Of a stretch of 64,000 bases of DNA, positions 10,440-22,829 are shown in pieces. Each line of letters begins with the position of its first letter. Position 1 is the stretch's first letter. The stretch is from Beroe forskalii (Eukaryota; Ctenophora; Nuda; Beroida; Beroidae). The stretch lies in contig WFMF01000183.1 of NCBI GenBank assembly GCA_011033025.1, positions 124,001-188,000 of the forward strand, in the 5' to 3' direction. The notes beneath the pieces were generated by a model. That model ran no database searches and was not told the origin of the DNA. It was given only the letters and a program-made list of their open reading frames with translations. The position numbers and the translations under genes are program-made.

Positions 10440-11415
10440 CAGGTCTGAGTGCCGTGTACTCCCTGACACCCGTGTACACGCCCAATTGATGACTGTGTGG
10501 AGTCCCTGACACCAGTGTACACGCCCAATTTATGCCTATGTGGAGTCCCTGACACCAGTGTACACGCCCAATTGATGACTGTGTGGAGTCCCTGACACCA
10601 GTGTACACGCCCAATTTATGCCTATGTGGGTCCCTGACACCCAGTGTACGCCCGATTGATGCCTGTGGGTCCTGACACCAGTGTACACGCCCGATTGATG
10701 CCTATGTGGAGTCCCTGACACCAGTGTACACGCCCGATTGATGCCTGTGTGGAGTCCCTGACACCAGTGTACACGCCCGATTGATGCCTATGTGGAGTCC
10801 CTGACACCAGTGTACACGCCCGATTGATGCCTATGTGGAGTCCCTGACACCAGTGTACACGCCCAATTGCTCAATTGATGACTGTGTTGAGTCCCTGACA
10901 CCAGTGTACACGCCCGATTGATGCCTATGTGGAGTCCCTGACACCAGTGTACACGCCCGATTGATGCCTATGTGGAGTCCCTGACACCAGTGTACACGCC
11001 CAATTGCTCAATTGATGACTGTGTTGAGTCCCTGACACCAGTGTACACGCCCAATTTATGCCTATGTGGAGTCCCTGACAGTGACACCAGTGTACACGCC
11101 CAATTGATGACTGTGTGGAGTCCCTGACACCAGTGTACACGCCCAATTTATGCCTATGTGGAGTCCCTGACACCAGTGTACACGCCCAATTGATGACCGA
11201 GTGGAGTCCCTGACACCAGTGTACACGCCCGATTGATGCCTATGTGGAGTCCCTGACACCAGTGTACACGCCCAATTGCTCAATTGATGACTGTGTTGAG
11301 TCCCTGACACCAGTGTACACGCCCGATTGATGCCTATGTGGAGTCCCTGACACCAGTGTATAACTATACACCACCCGATTGATGACCGAGTGGAGTCCCT
11401 GACACCAGTGTACTC
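10440..11415. repeat. 43-bp minisatellite
   Basis: More than twenty units carry the core cctgacaccagtgtacacgc followed by ccaattgatgactgtgtggagt. Variant units have 'gattgatgcctatg' or an extra 'tgctcaa'. The array runs into the 1-kb dispersed repeat starting at 11379. Frames reading 'CTLVSGTPHSHQLGVY' are satellite artefacts. Confidence 0.95.
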
Positions 11416-12356
11416 GCCGAATTGATGCCGTCACATTGTCCAGACAGGACGTTCCCTCACTGAGAGCAGAGCTCTGCTCCATCTGCTGCGAGATGCACTC
11501 CCTCGCTCCTCTCCTCGACCACATCCACACAACGAGGGGAGGTGGCATGAAGATGGTGCTATTCCCCTCTACCTTCCCGTATCCCACAGCAGGATGACGT
11601 CATTCCTGACCTACCCCTTTCTCCTCCACCATTCTGCAGCTGACACCGTTCAAAATCTAGCGATGCTCCAATTCCATTTGAAATGCAGGCCGCTTGGCCC
11701 TCCTAGGATTTTGTGTCGAAATACTTTATGTTACAGTTCTGTATGTAAGGCGCTGAATAATATGTATGTGCAGATAAAATAGTTTCATAAATGTAAAATT
11801 CTTTATCACAAGAGTTCTCAACAGCAATCTTGTAGAATTTAGTATCACCAATACTTTTGCATTGTACTATCTCAATTTCTCGATCGGATTGCACTTTGCA
11901 GTAAAAGTTAGCGCGCATTAAATTTGGCGCGAAATCTAATAAAGGTACTGTGATCTTGTGCTGACATTCCCGTACAATGGAAAAGAAGTTTTTGTCCAAA
12001 TTTTATCTCGACAACCACTTATCGGATCTGGCTGAAACTTTCAGAATATGTAAAAAACATAATATGCAGACATCCGGATTAAAATAACCACGAAAATCGG
12101 TCCATGAGACGAGATATGAGCATTTGTGTTTCGGTTTTGTCCATAACTTCCGTTTGGATCAAAATTTTTGGAAAAAATTAATCCGGATAGTGCTTCTATG
12201 TGTTCTACGGCATATATCCGAATTTCAGACTAAACCCGTTCATACTTTTTGAGTTATGTCACTTTTAGTGCGAAAAGTTGTGTTACACTTTTTGTCGTAA
12301 TTTCGTGCTAGTACTTTGTGCGCAAAGAGCTATCACGCGCGTGTTGTGACCCCCCT
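11379..12356. repeat. 1-kb dispersed repeat, copy 1
   Basis: This segment is nearly identical to 35266-36254, from gatgaccgagtggagtccct to the terminal gtgttgtgacccccct. Differences are scattered substitutions and a few short indels, so the duplication is recent. The right end is sharp: after ccccct the two loci diverge completely. A 98-codon frame on the - strand (11703-11999) is largely shared by both copies, but I do not recognise it. The class of element is unknown; no terminal inverted repeat or reverse transcriptase is visible. Confidence 0.9.
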
Positions 12357-13089
12357 AGATTATAAAACGCCCTAAAATAAAAATAAGGGCGCATCTAAAT
12401 ACAAGACTGCATTAGCATTTTTCAAAGATTGAGTTTCAAATTTATTTTTTAATGGTGTTATTTGCATTTTTCAAACGTATTAGTGACATAAGGTGCACGG
12501 ATTTCGATCAGTCTCGGGATATACGTGGTTAGCGGGGATCCGTTCAGCCTGGGCCGTGCATGCGACCGCATTTACGGCGCGGCGGAACGGGTCGCTGCTG
12601 TGCACGGGTGCCCGTACAGCTGCCAAAACAAAAATTAACATTGTGCGTGCGCGCTTGTCTATATGCAAAAAAGGTGCATTATACGGAAAAATTCTGATCA
12701 GCCTGATCCAGTCCTTCTTTTAGTTTGATAACTATTCAATTTAAATTTAATTAATTTTAAAAATACAAGTTCGATGTTTTGGCTATTTTGATTTAATCTT
12801 ATTTTGAACTTAAATCAAAGCTCAAAATGTAAAGTTATAAAATTTTTGAGTAGTGTTACCCTGTTGTCTCGGCCTTTCGGGGCGCGGTGTCTTCCGCGCC
12901 GCTGCGCGCCTGGGTTGGTGCTCTTTTCGGGGTGCGTTGCATTGCTGCGTCAAAAGTGCCTGCAGGATGCCGCGCACTGCACCGCGGGAGGGCATCATCA
13001 TCCGGGCGCGCGGCGTGGTGCGCTGCACCTGGGAGGTCGACACACCTGGGCCATGTTTAAAAATGGGTGATTTATTGGGATAAGGAAAG
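12357..13089. other. Non-coding region with GC-rich islands
   Basis: GC-rich patches (12490-12660, 12860-13040) are embedded in AT-rich sequence. Short open frames run on both strands but have no recognisable product. No repeat unit is clear. Confidence 0.35.
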
Positions 13090-14282
13090 GAATTGATTTG
13101 ATTTGATTTTTATTATGTATTGAAAATGTTGATAAAAAATAAATTTTGTTTCCCTAAAAATTTTGTTTCCCTCTGGACCCCAACCTTAACTTTACTTGCT
13201 AAGAACCTTATAGATTTAAGATTTTTTTCAAACAAAAAAGCATATGTAAAAAGATCCACTCCAAATAACAAAGTGCTCTTCGATAATTCCAAAACAATAC
13301 TTAAGGAGGAACTGACAAAAGAAAAAATAGTTGGATTAAAAGAAGAACTGAATCCTTGAATGTCAAAGATACCACACTTTTCTGGAGGAAGTATAAGAAA
13401 GTATTTGGTGTAAATAGTGATAGTTACATTGGAAATCTGCTAGATGGGAAAAAATTGCTGACTTCTGATAGTGAAAAGGAACAGCTCCTTCACAAGTCAT
13501 TCTTCACAGGATCACATTTAAATAGCCAAAAAAGTGACCAAAGCCATGACATGGAGATAGAGAAATATTATAGAAACATCAAAGATGACTTCTTGAGGGA
13601 TAATCTCTTGGTTTCTGAAGAAAATGTAAATGAACACATATCATATGAAGAAATCAAATCAGCCATCTGCCGACAAGAGACAACTGATAAATCTGTAGAT
13701 CCTGATGGTCTGCACCCCTGTATTCTAAAAAACCTGGGGCCATATGCACTGAAAACGTTAAGCAATCTGTTTAATTGGTCATTTGACACAGGGATATGGG
13801 TCTGGAATAAATCCAATGTGTGCTTTATCAGGAAGCAGGGTAAAGCAACCTATATCAAGCCAGGATCATATAGGCCCCTGAGTATGACATCATACATTGG
13901 CTAAATACTTGAACGCATCCTTGATGCACGTTTAAGAAAGCATCTATCAAGTATGAAAGAAGCTGCTGATGGAGATCAAGAGGGTTTCACCAGTGGCAGA
14001 TCCACCACTAGATATCTATTCAGACTCTAATGAAAAATATTTCCCAAGAGATCAGACATAAACGTTGAATTTGTTAGGAACAACAAGCTAAATCTTTATA
14101 TTGAGGTAGAGTACTTTCGTAACACTGACATCATCAGTACCTATAAAGAATTATCAAGATTAGAAAGGGTCCCAAGACTCCTCGCAAATTTGTCAGAAAT
14201 CAAGCGTCAAAAGCTTAATGCCATCATATTATTCATCGATTTCGAGAAGGCCTTTGACTCTGTCTACATCCCAGCACTATGT
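13090..14282 (+). pseudogene. Relic of a LINE ORF2 (linker and reverse transcriptase part)
   Basis: The + strand shows blocks homologous to the - strand LINE at 15.4-21.0 kb. RSTPNNKVLFDNSK (relative RSTPNNKAIFDKNK), LLHKSFFTGSHL, DPDGLHPCILKNLG, SYRPLSMTSYIG, DQEGFTSGRSTTRYLF and FIDFEKAFDSVYIPAL occur in order. Frames change near 13350, an in-frame stop lies at 13902-13904, and a 153-bp unit interrupts the RT after RYLFRL. The copy ends abruptly at about 14282 after the first catalytic Asp motif. It lacks the endonuclease, the FADD block and the C-terminus, so it is dead. Confidence 0.85.
14022..14180. mobile_element. Small insertion flanked by a 6-bp direct repeat inside the LINE relic
   Basis: The direct repeat agactc occurs at 14022-14027 and 14175-14180. 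Between the copies lies sequence with no counterpart in the related LINE, placed exactly between the RT residues RYLFRL and LLANL. One frame is open across most of the insert and runs into the RT frame downstream, containing NNKLNLYIEVEYFRN. Its source is not recognised. Confidence 0.6.
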
Positions 14283-14438
14283 ATGTATGTATAGTGCACT
14301 CCTGTTGCCAGGGTGCTGGTGCCATGCAACAAGACCCCTCACAAATAAACTGAGGGGTTACGGTCACGAATCGGCTAATATGTTTGCATAATCAATACTC
14401 CAAGTAGTAGAGGACAGCTAACTAGATGGATTACGGTG

Positions 14439-14562
14439 GCGTGTCGAACTCATATATGCGCGGCTTTTTAATGCGCGGCTTGCTGCCTGTAATTAACAGG
14501 CAGCGAGCTGCGCACGATTACGCCGCGCATGGAAAAGCCGCGCACATATGAGTTCGACACGC
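14439..14562. repeat. MITE-like inverted repeat, GC-rich
   Basis: The left end gcgtgtcgaactcatat pairs with atatgagttcgacacgc on the right; inner arms (gcgcggctttt / aaaagccgcgc and ctgcctgt / acaggcag) continue the stem. The element is about 124 bp with no ORF. Confidence 0.8.
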
Positions 14563-14776
14563 CCCTGTTATGAAATAATTTATAGAATTTTATAAATATT
14601 AAAATATTTTAACATGTATAGAAGATTTGAAATCTGTTATGTTATTATATTTTTTGGCAATATTATTCAAATTTTAAAGCCTGTTATCTGTCTGCAAATA
14701 TCAATATTGCAAATTGGTGCATACAGACAATGAAATCTCGTTTTAAATTTTATTTGTTGATTATATAAGGTGGTTT

Positions 14777-14911
14777 CATCGTTACGCGTCGATCAAATGG
14801 ATTGATCAAATGAAAAACGTGCGCAATACACTTTTATGATGACATCTGCGCAAAATAACACATGTGTGCGTTTTTCATTTGATCAATTCATTTGATCGAC
14901 GCGGAACGATG
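14777..14911. repeat. MITE-like inverted repeat
   Basis: The arms catcgttacgcgtcgatcaa and ttgatcgacgcggaacgatg are inverted, followed inward by a second pair (ttgatcaaatgaaaaacg / gtttttcatttgatcaa). The total is about 135 bp. It is distinct in sequence from the element at 14439. Confidence 0.8.
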
Positions 14912-15417
14912 CAGGTGCCTAAGTTTGGTCAGTTGGAACATTCTGACAAGATGCATTACTTGATCCTAGGTCTGATTTTTTGTTCCTGGGGTGGAATTAG
15001 TGAATTATTCATCCAAGAAGAGTCTCCTTGATCCTGAGAGAGTGTCCCTGATGCTGGGGAAGACTCTATGATCATAAGATTTTGTATTATTATTATTAAA
15101 TCAGATTAGTACAAGTACTATCGAACCTCTACATGTAGGCTTTACATTCACTTGATAAGATTGTAATATCTATTGAGATTTATCTAATCTTCTAATGCTA
15201 AATTAGTTATCTTGGAAATCAATTATGAAAAATAAACTGTAGGAACCTCTTAAAACTTTAAAACAATAACCAATACAATAGAATGGGACATTCCTAGTCA
15301 ACCACACGTAAGTGCATAAATTATAATAAATAAATTAAGTTAAATAAATAAATAAATTAAAGTTAAGTACTGCTGGTGTCATCGAAAACCTTTGACTGTA
15401 ATTAAGTAATTAACTAT
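14912..15417. other. Non-coding region between two LINE copies
   Basis: AT-rich sequence with a short (tta)n run near 15088-15098. No gene seen. Confidence 0.4.
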
Positions 15418-15418
15418 C

Positions 15419-15510
15419 CAATTCAATTCAATTCAGTTCATTTCAATTTAGTTCAAATTAGTTCAATTCTATTCAATTAAGTTCAATTCAATTAAATTCA
15501 ATTCACTTAA
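15419..15510 (-). repeat. (gaatt)n-like 3' tail of the LINE
   Basis: About 90 bases of imperfect attca/gttca pentamers. Read on the - strand they are gaatt repeats directly after the LINE 3' UTR, consistent with a LINE simple-repeat tail. Confidence 0.6.
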
Positions 15511-16086
15511 ACATAAATTTCAGCATGCCAAGCAATTATGGAGTGGCCCAACTACAAGGATTCATAGAAAACTAACAGATCCTGTTTTCCACATGTCCCA
15601 TAGTACTAAAATTACTTAGTTTTCAGGACGCATTTGTTTTGGAGGTGCCCGACTCAGCCACATTTTCAAGCATTATAAAACCTGCAGGTCCTACAGGAGA
15701 GTCAAATATACATAAAATTCAGAATATACAAAAATTCAAATATACATAAAGTCCAGAATATAATCTGACTACAGTAAAAACATTTGAGTCCATGGAATCA
15801 TTCAAAACTTGGAGAAGATGCTTTTGATTTCTGATTAGTCCACAAAACATGCTGACCTGGATAATGAGAAAGCTGCATATTTCCAATTCGTCCACAAATA
15901 TAGGAATGCATAAACACATGACTTTTTTATGGCTCTTCATTTTCCAATTTATCCTGCCAGAGGTCTTGATGATGTGAGGTCTTTCCTTGAAGTTGGAGCA
16001 TTCTTTAAGTCTTTGCAACATTAAGGGGTCAGATCAGTCATAATTTGCCAAAATTATCTGATCATTGGTCTGATATTTTCAACTTA

Positions 16087-19000
16087 TTAAGGAGTTGCTG
16101 CATGGCAGTATTGCTGAGATGGTTGCTGCGATTCCAAGAATTGATGTTGTGACATTAAGAATTTGACTCTTTTGATGAACTGCAGATGTATGTCTGGATT
16201 TTGAGGAGCAACTATGTCCCTAATGAGACTGAATGGTGTGATGTCTTTAGTGCCACTGCTATTTAGTGCTATTATGAAGGATTCAAAGGTTTCATCCTTC
16301 AACTCTTCACAAGCTACTAACTGATGATATGCATTGTCTTGACTCAACTTACAAAATGGGCATGTGTTCAGTTCAGGGTCATTTGTTATTGCTGCCTTGG
16401 AATGTCCAAAAAATGAGGGAGTTGTTATGTATGTAGTCTAATAAAAAAGCTGTCTTCTTCTTTAGTTGTGCTGTAATCAAACAAGTGGTGTCTATTCATA
16501 GCCATATTCTCTTGAAGAATGTATGATGCTATTTCACTGCAAATATAGGAAGATTCTGAATATGATCCATTGTTTGTGGATTTCCTCACAATGTCTTGCA
16601 GCCACATTTTCTGTTGATAGGCTTTTATTTCTGTCAGAGTGTATGTTGTACTGATATTATTTTGAGACATCATATCAAAAAGATTCAATGATCTGAACTT
16701 GGTAACAATTTGACTGTTTTGCTTCTGAATGAGAAACTTTTGATAGCAAGAAGTTGGGGGAAGAATTCTTTGTAAAGTGTTCCTTCAACCTGTGCAAGAG
16801 TAGATGTGATGAAGTCTTTGTCAGAAAGTGCTTTGCAGAAGAATTTTACAGTGAGTATTTCTAGCTGTAAATACAGTGGAGGTAGTTCAACAGACATTTC
16901 AACTAGATCTCTGTAAGGATTTAAGGTGGCTCCTGAGACTTTCATTATAACTTTGTTCCAGAATGTTTTGTATAAGTCCAGATTGGCCCCAAGCCATAGG
17001 GGGGAGGCATAATGTAACTTTGTCAGGATAACTGTCTTAAGCAGTAGACACAGGCTTTTCACATTTAATCCATGATTTCTGTTTGTTGATTTAGTGATAA
17101 GTCCCCACTTTCTGTTGCATTCTTTTAGCTTTTGTTCAGCATGCTGCTTAAAGCTGAGATCTTCATCTATGATTATCCCAAGAACTCTTGTAGCTTTCAC
17201 ATATCGTATTTCATTGGTATCAACTGTGAGTCTTGGCATGTGATTCTGACCATGTGGAAGTGTATTTTTCAGTACCATAGCTTCTGTTTTATTTATATCA
17301 CAGTTAATTACAAGTTTGTTCTTCTTGCACCATTTAGTGAGATGGTCACAGACTTTTTGGGCCATGCTGTGGCATTTTTCTAGTGTGTCATGGGATATGA
17401 GAATAGTGCCATCATCAGCAAATTTAAAACAGCTTATCCACTCCTTGATAGTAGATGGGAGATCTATGGTCATGTCAGTGACATAGAGCAGGAACAGAAA
17501 TGGGGAAAGAACTGATCCCTGAGGTAGGCCAAAGATTGAGCATATATGATCTATCCCTGTGTAGTTATTGACAGTGAGATATATCTTTCTGTTTGTTAGG
17601 AAATTATTCAAAAGTCTCAGCATTTTCCCACAAATTCCAAATTTGCTTAGCTTGACAATTAATGATGGAATGTGGACAGAGTCAAACGCTTTTTCAAAGT
17701 CAATGAACAATACAATGGCTACAAGTTTCTGTCTCTTTATTTCTTTTAGATTAGCAAGGAGCCTAAAGAGATATCTAGTGGTGGATCGTCCGTTTGTGAA
17801 GCCCTCTTGATCATCATCTATGTTCTTGTCAGAAAATGATAAAAAGTTCCTCAGGCGGCTATCCAATATTCTCTCGAATATCTTCCCAATATACGAGCAG
17901 ATACTGATTGGTCTATATGAACTAGGTTTAATATAGTTTGGTTTGCCTTCTTTCCTTATAAATCTGACATTGGCTTTGTTCCAGATCCAGTTACCAGTTT
18001 CAAATGACCAATTGAATAAGGCATGCAAAGCTTGGATGGCTGATTTTCCTAAATGTCTCAGTATACATGGGTGTAAACCATCTAGATCTACTGTTTTATC
18101 TGTGGTCTGTTGCTTTCTTATTGCTCCATATATGTCTTCATATGAGATTTCATGGTTGAGTGGTAGGTCAGAAACTAATGAGTTGCAGTGATCAAATGTG
18201 CTGGTGATTTGTTGATATTCCTTTTCAATGCTTGCATCATGGTTTTGATCTGGCTCCTGGTCTTTCAAGTGGAAGCCCGTGAAGAACGACTTGTGCAATA
18301 GTTTCTCTTTTTCTTTGTCTGTAGTTTTCAGTATATCACCATCCATGAGATTTCCTATGAAATTGCATTGGTTGGCACCAAATATTTTTTATATTTTCTC
18401 CAGAATGATGTGGTATTTTTTGATATTCATTGATTCTGTTCTCCTCCTTATCCAGGAGTTCTTTTCTTTTGTCAGTTCTTCCTTTAGCTCCTGCTTATTT
18501 TTGTCAAATATCGCTTTGTTGTTTGGAGTTGACCTATTGGTGAACACTGATCTGGCCTTCTGCAAGTCTTTAGCAAGCTGTGTTAGATTACTAGTCCAGT
18601 ATGGCTTTGAATGTATTGACACTGTCTTGAGGGGAATGTATTTCCTATTGGCATCCTGAATAGTCTTAAGTAGAGCATTCCATCTTGCATACCCTTCATT
18701 GATGAGTGTTGATTGGCCATCTTGCAGGTGTGACTCTATGTATAATGACCATTCTTTCCAATTTGCTTGATCCCAACTGAATTTCTTTGCTGTAGCTTGT
18801 CCTTCAGGCATGTTGACATTTATGGATTGTATCACAGGTAGATGTCCTCGGATTGGGGCCCCTGAGAATAACTCTGTTTCTTTATCAAGCCACTGCATAC
18901 CAAACTTTGATGTTATAGGTCCTTCTGCCAAGACTAAATCTATCACACTTCCACCATTTTCACATACAAATGTCATGTCAAATGGAGAGCAAATGGCCAT

Positions 19001-19519
19001 TTGTTCTTTTTCTATGAATTTTGCAAGTTCTTTTCCTCTTTCATTGAGGTTATGGTCACCCCAATCCTGATTACGAGCATTAAAATCCCCATAAACCACT
19101 ATAGAGTTGAAATGGTGCTTCTTTTTGTATTCCCTTACTTCATTAATGTGATCAAGAAGACCTTTCAGACCATCAGTTCTACTTGATGTTGGAGAGGTGT
19201 AGACTGAGCCTATGATTATTCTTTTTCCATTCAATTTTATCTGACACCAAACTGAATCAATGTTTTCCCTTTGTAACATGTCTAGTTTTTCAGGTTGCAG
19301 ATTATTTTCCAGTATTAAAGCTACTCCTTTCAGTGGGGAAATGCTGGATGACATATCATTCTGAAATATTTTTGAGGTACAGAAGAGACCAGGCAATGGG
19401 GTCCATGATCCTGTTTCCTGGATGGCTATTCCTGACAGTTTGTTATCTTTCATGAATCTATCAAGAGCTATTTCTGAGTGTGCTGATACTTTTGATATGT
19501 TTATTTGAGCTATATACAT
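16087..19519 (-). pseudogene. LINE ORF2: APE endonuclease + reverse transcriptase, broken
   Basis: ORF2 nicks target DNA and copies the element RNA. The endonuclease occupies 19519 to about 18390: N-terminal QINISKVSAHSEIALDRF, ETGSW, VYGDFNARNQDWGDH and APIRGHLPVI, which supply the Asn, Glu, Asp/Asn and His active-site blocks. The reverse transcriptase (18346-16685) has SYRPISICSYIGKIFERIL, FIDFEKAFDSV, GLPQGSVLSPFLF and the catalytic FADD. The C-terminus (16688-16087) has a CCHC motif CPFCKLSQDNAYHQLVAC. Lesions are one in-frame stop at 18389-18391, a frameshift near 16700 and another near 16430. With so few lesions the insertion is fairly young. Confidence 0.9.
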
Positions 19520-19554
19520 AAAGAAAGCTTTAAGGTTTGTTGAAGTGGGTTAAA

Positions 19555-21016
19555 TTAGTACCTGCTTGCTTCTATAGCTTCTTTAACTTTCCTAAAGGCG
19601 GTGCATATTTTGCTGGTTGCATAATGCTGATTTGAATTGCAGTTACAGCATTTAGTTTGTTGCATATGGCACTCATCAGCACTATGATTCTCCGCACAGA
19701 ACTGACATGTTTGGTGAGTCTGACGACAAAGCTTAGCAACATGGCCAAACTTGAAACAGTTATAACATTGAATAACTCTTTGTCTTGGCTTATACTTTTC
19801 TATTTTTGTAATATTTAAGTTATTAATCTTTATTCCTTGGGCAATACACAGATCTGCATCATTTTCTGTACCAAAGTCAATCTTGACCGTCCTAAGTTCT
19901 GTTCCATCACTCTTGACAAATCTTGTTGCTTTGACATTAGATTTCTCTATTGTTCCTGGCAATGCATTGATGATTGCATCTGTTTCAATATTCGTTGGAA
20001 CATCCTTAACAATGATAGACTTGTTCAGTTCCTTCAGGAGTGTGCATCTCGTTTCATTACCTGGAGTTTCTCTGCTGGTGAAGTATTCCCGATTCCACTT
20101 GTTCACAATTTGCAGAGCAGCATCTTCTGATGTCAGCTCTATGAAGAGTGAGCCCCCCTTTGAGACAAATGTTGTATTGATTGCTACATCAGTAAAGTAT
20201 TTGTTGAAGTTAGAGCGAATGCTTGTACTGTTGGCAACCATGTCTCTGTTAATATCTTTAGTTATGATAACTGTTTTCTTGGGGTCCATGTTTGACCTAG
20301 ATGGTTGATATCTCAAAGAAGGCCCTTCATAGTTAGATAAACGTGTTCTATCACTGTACAACCTGCTGCTTGATCCCCCATTTGGGTTAGGGCACTGATT
20401 CTTGAGGCTTTCTATGTCAGTACTCATACCTGTGGTTGCTGATTCTATGCTTAGAAGCAATAAATTGTTATCTTTGACAGTTTTGTTGGTCTCCTCTGCT
20501 CTTCTAATTATGTCTGCCAAAGAATTATATTCATTTGTGCCTCTCATAACACTGTTTCCTGATGTGGTTTCAATGTTTGATGGTACATTTTCATTGTTTT
20601 TCCGGATTTGATCATTGAGTTGTATGACAGTACCTTGGATATCTGATCTCAATTGATTGTTTTGCTGATACAATTCTGCTACTTTCTGTGCTGATTCTTT
20701 AATGTTACAGTTCATTTCTGAGAGTAACTTTGTGATTCTGTTGTCTTTGAGAATCACTTCTTCTGCATAGGTTTTCTTCAGATCTGAGGAAGAACTACTT
20801 TTTGTAGGGGTACCCTTCATACTAGCTGGTAAGTCATGGTCTGAGTTTGACACGTCCGGATGCTCATAACTTGCTATGACAAGAGGATCTGTTGGAAGAC
20901 TACTAATACCTTTGCTGGCAATAACTTTGTTCAATTTTTGCAGTAGGGATTCAGGTGTCAAGTCAACACATTCATTACAGAACCATTTGTGATTAACAAG
21001 TTTGTCTTTAGCAATC
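19555..21016 (-). pseudogene. LINE ORF1, 5'-truncated, zinc-knuckle nucleic-acid-binding protein
   Basis: About 487 codons are open to the stop at 19555. The N-terminus starts inside a PHD-like finger (HKWFCNECVDL keeps only its last Cys pair). A Ser/Asn-rich segment and a likely coiled coil follow, then a fold around VIITKDINRDMV to IVKDVPTNIE that may be RRM-like. Three Cys-rich knuckles lie near the C-terminus: CYNCFKFGHVAKLC, CQFCAENHSADEC and CCNCNSNQHYATSKIC. ORF1 proteins of this type coat the element RNA. The true start codon is missing; codons from 21017 upstream belong to the LTR. The intact relative ORF1 at 41108 keeps the full finger. Confidence 0.85.
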
Positions 21017-21477
21017 TGATTGGCTATGAGGTCTTTAGGGGAGACGGGCAAAAGCCCAAATTAAAACATTAATTAAACTATTATAGAAAACACAGAGTGA
21101 GTCAATCAAAGCTCTAAATTAACTTTCTCTTAACCGTGGCAGATAAATGGAGTACGCATAACTATATGTTCAAAAATAGACGATAATACCTCATCAAAAT
21201 AACAGCTTAAAAACTATGAATAACGTCATTCTTGCTGGCCGTCAAGTTACAGGGCAAGTATACAGCGTTATAATTGCCTCTTAAAGATATTAATTGAATA
21301 AAATTCTATATGCAGCACTAATTAAGATTAAGTAATATAGGGATTAAATTTAAGTGCTCTATAAATCGTGGAACTAAGAAGTCACGAATCTAGGAATAAA
21401 ATCAAAATATACTTAGAAATAATTACTACTTTAATTATTAAATAAAACAGAAAAGGCTAAGGCCGGAGGGCTTAACA
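21017..21477 (-). repeat. Long terminal repeat (3' LTR by gag orientation)
   Basis: 461 bp with TG…CA termini. It contains about 104 bp (21209-21312) absent from the other LTR. Its outer edge coincides with the truncated end of the neighbouring LINE ORF1. Confidence 0.8.
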
Positions 21478-22829
21478 TCTCCCGGTCAATTAAAAAGCCG
21501 ACCCGGCGTTACTCCCTTGTGGTGTTTTTTTTAAAAGTTGATTAAAAGAGTGACGTACACATTTTTTAAAATAAAATTCTAATGCCTACTATTCACTGTC
21601 AAATTATACGCATACATGTACGTACATGATATAAAATAGATTTAATAGGTTTCAAAATTGAGAGAAATATTTTGTTAAGATTCGAAAAATATTTTGAAAC
21701 CTATTTACTTTTTAGCATTATGTCTCCTGAAATAACAAATTCAGTATTGGCTGCGCCACTGAGTCTGTCAATTTCATTATCACACAGTGCTTTAAGTTTG
21801 ATAAGTTGTAACTATTTATAAAACCTCAGCACATGACAATCATAGATTTGTGATAACTAGGATTGAAAGTTAAATAAAAATCATATTAACTGAATCAAAA
21901 AGCAGCTTTAATTCAATATTCATTATAATTTTAAATTACAGCTTCTTAATATTTAATAAGTCACATATGAGAAAGTTGACATAGTTGACGAATTGGAAAT
22001 ACTATGTGACCCATTAAAAATGATGGCATCATTCGTATAATATGATGACATCATTAACTTTATAAATTGGTAATGTCGTCATTAAAAAAATTATAGAATA
22101 TTTTAAGCTTTTCATAAATACTTCACATATTTTTTTTTCAAATTGAATCAATAATGTGATGTATTTCTAAATAGAATATTATTTAATGACAGTCATATCA
22201 TAAGTAGAATACATCATTACGGGGTCATTAATTACAGTTAGTTGAAGCATAGTGATAACGAAATTAGTAATAAACAAAATAAACCATCCAACACATTTTT
22301 AAAATACGTCACATAATTTTTGTTAATTATTTTCGATGACGCAAATTCCCACAGGTGTTGTATGGCTTTTTCAGTATAATATTGCATTTAGTATAAGTAT
22401 ATATAAGTATATTTTGAGCTATTCAATCGTTCAGCTCAATAGAAATTTCAGCTTTAGCGTAAATATCCAGCTGTTATAATCTTACGTTTTTCCACCGTTC
22501 GTGTCGCAGAAACTGCTCAGTAGGTACTCGTGCTCAGACAACAAAAAGTCACATCTGCACCCGTCAAATCAAGTCATAGCGGATGGCTCATTGTGTTAAA
22601 ATTTTTTTGGCTTGCACTCATATGATAATAAGTAAACAGTTGTTTTAAAAAACTTCGATTTGTTGAAAAAAACTAAATTAGTTCGAAATTGTGATAATGA
22701 TATAGAAAATGTATGTGTAGGTAAGACTAAATATAATGGCCATACGAAAATTGAAAAAATCAAAAATTGTATGCCGAGTTTTTAGAAAAGATATGCTTTT
22801 AAGCAAAAATTTGTATCTTGCTATGTGAA

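Larger units (their letters stand above)
15418..21016 (-). mobile_element. LINE retrotransposon (I/Jockey-like), nearly full length
   Basis: The element reads right to left: ORF1 (to 19555), a 35-bp gap, ORF2 (19519 to about 16087), about 580 bp of 3' UTR, and a degenerate (gaatt)n tail at about 15510-15418. ORF1 with CCHC knuckles plus ORF2 with an APE-type endonuclease and reverse transcriptase suggests the I/Jockey assemblage, though the clade was not tested. The 5' end is cut inside the ORF1 zinc finger, exactly where the LTR element begins at 21017. No target-site duplication was found. Confidence 0.85.

Noticed and set aside
10414..11587. Several 60-115 codon frames reading CTLVSGTPHSHQLGVY
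   Set aside because: Produced by the 43-bp minisatellite.
12855..12885. ctcggcctttcggggc resembling the start of U2 snRNA
   Set aside because: The similarity ends after about 12 bases; the branch-site recognition and Sm regions are absent.
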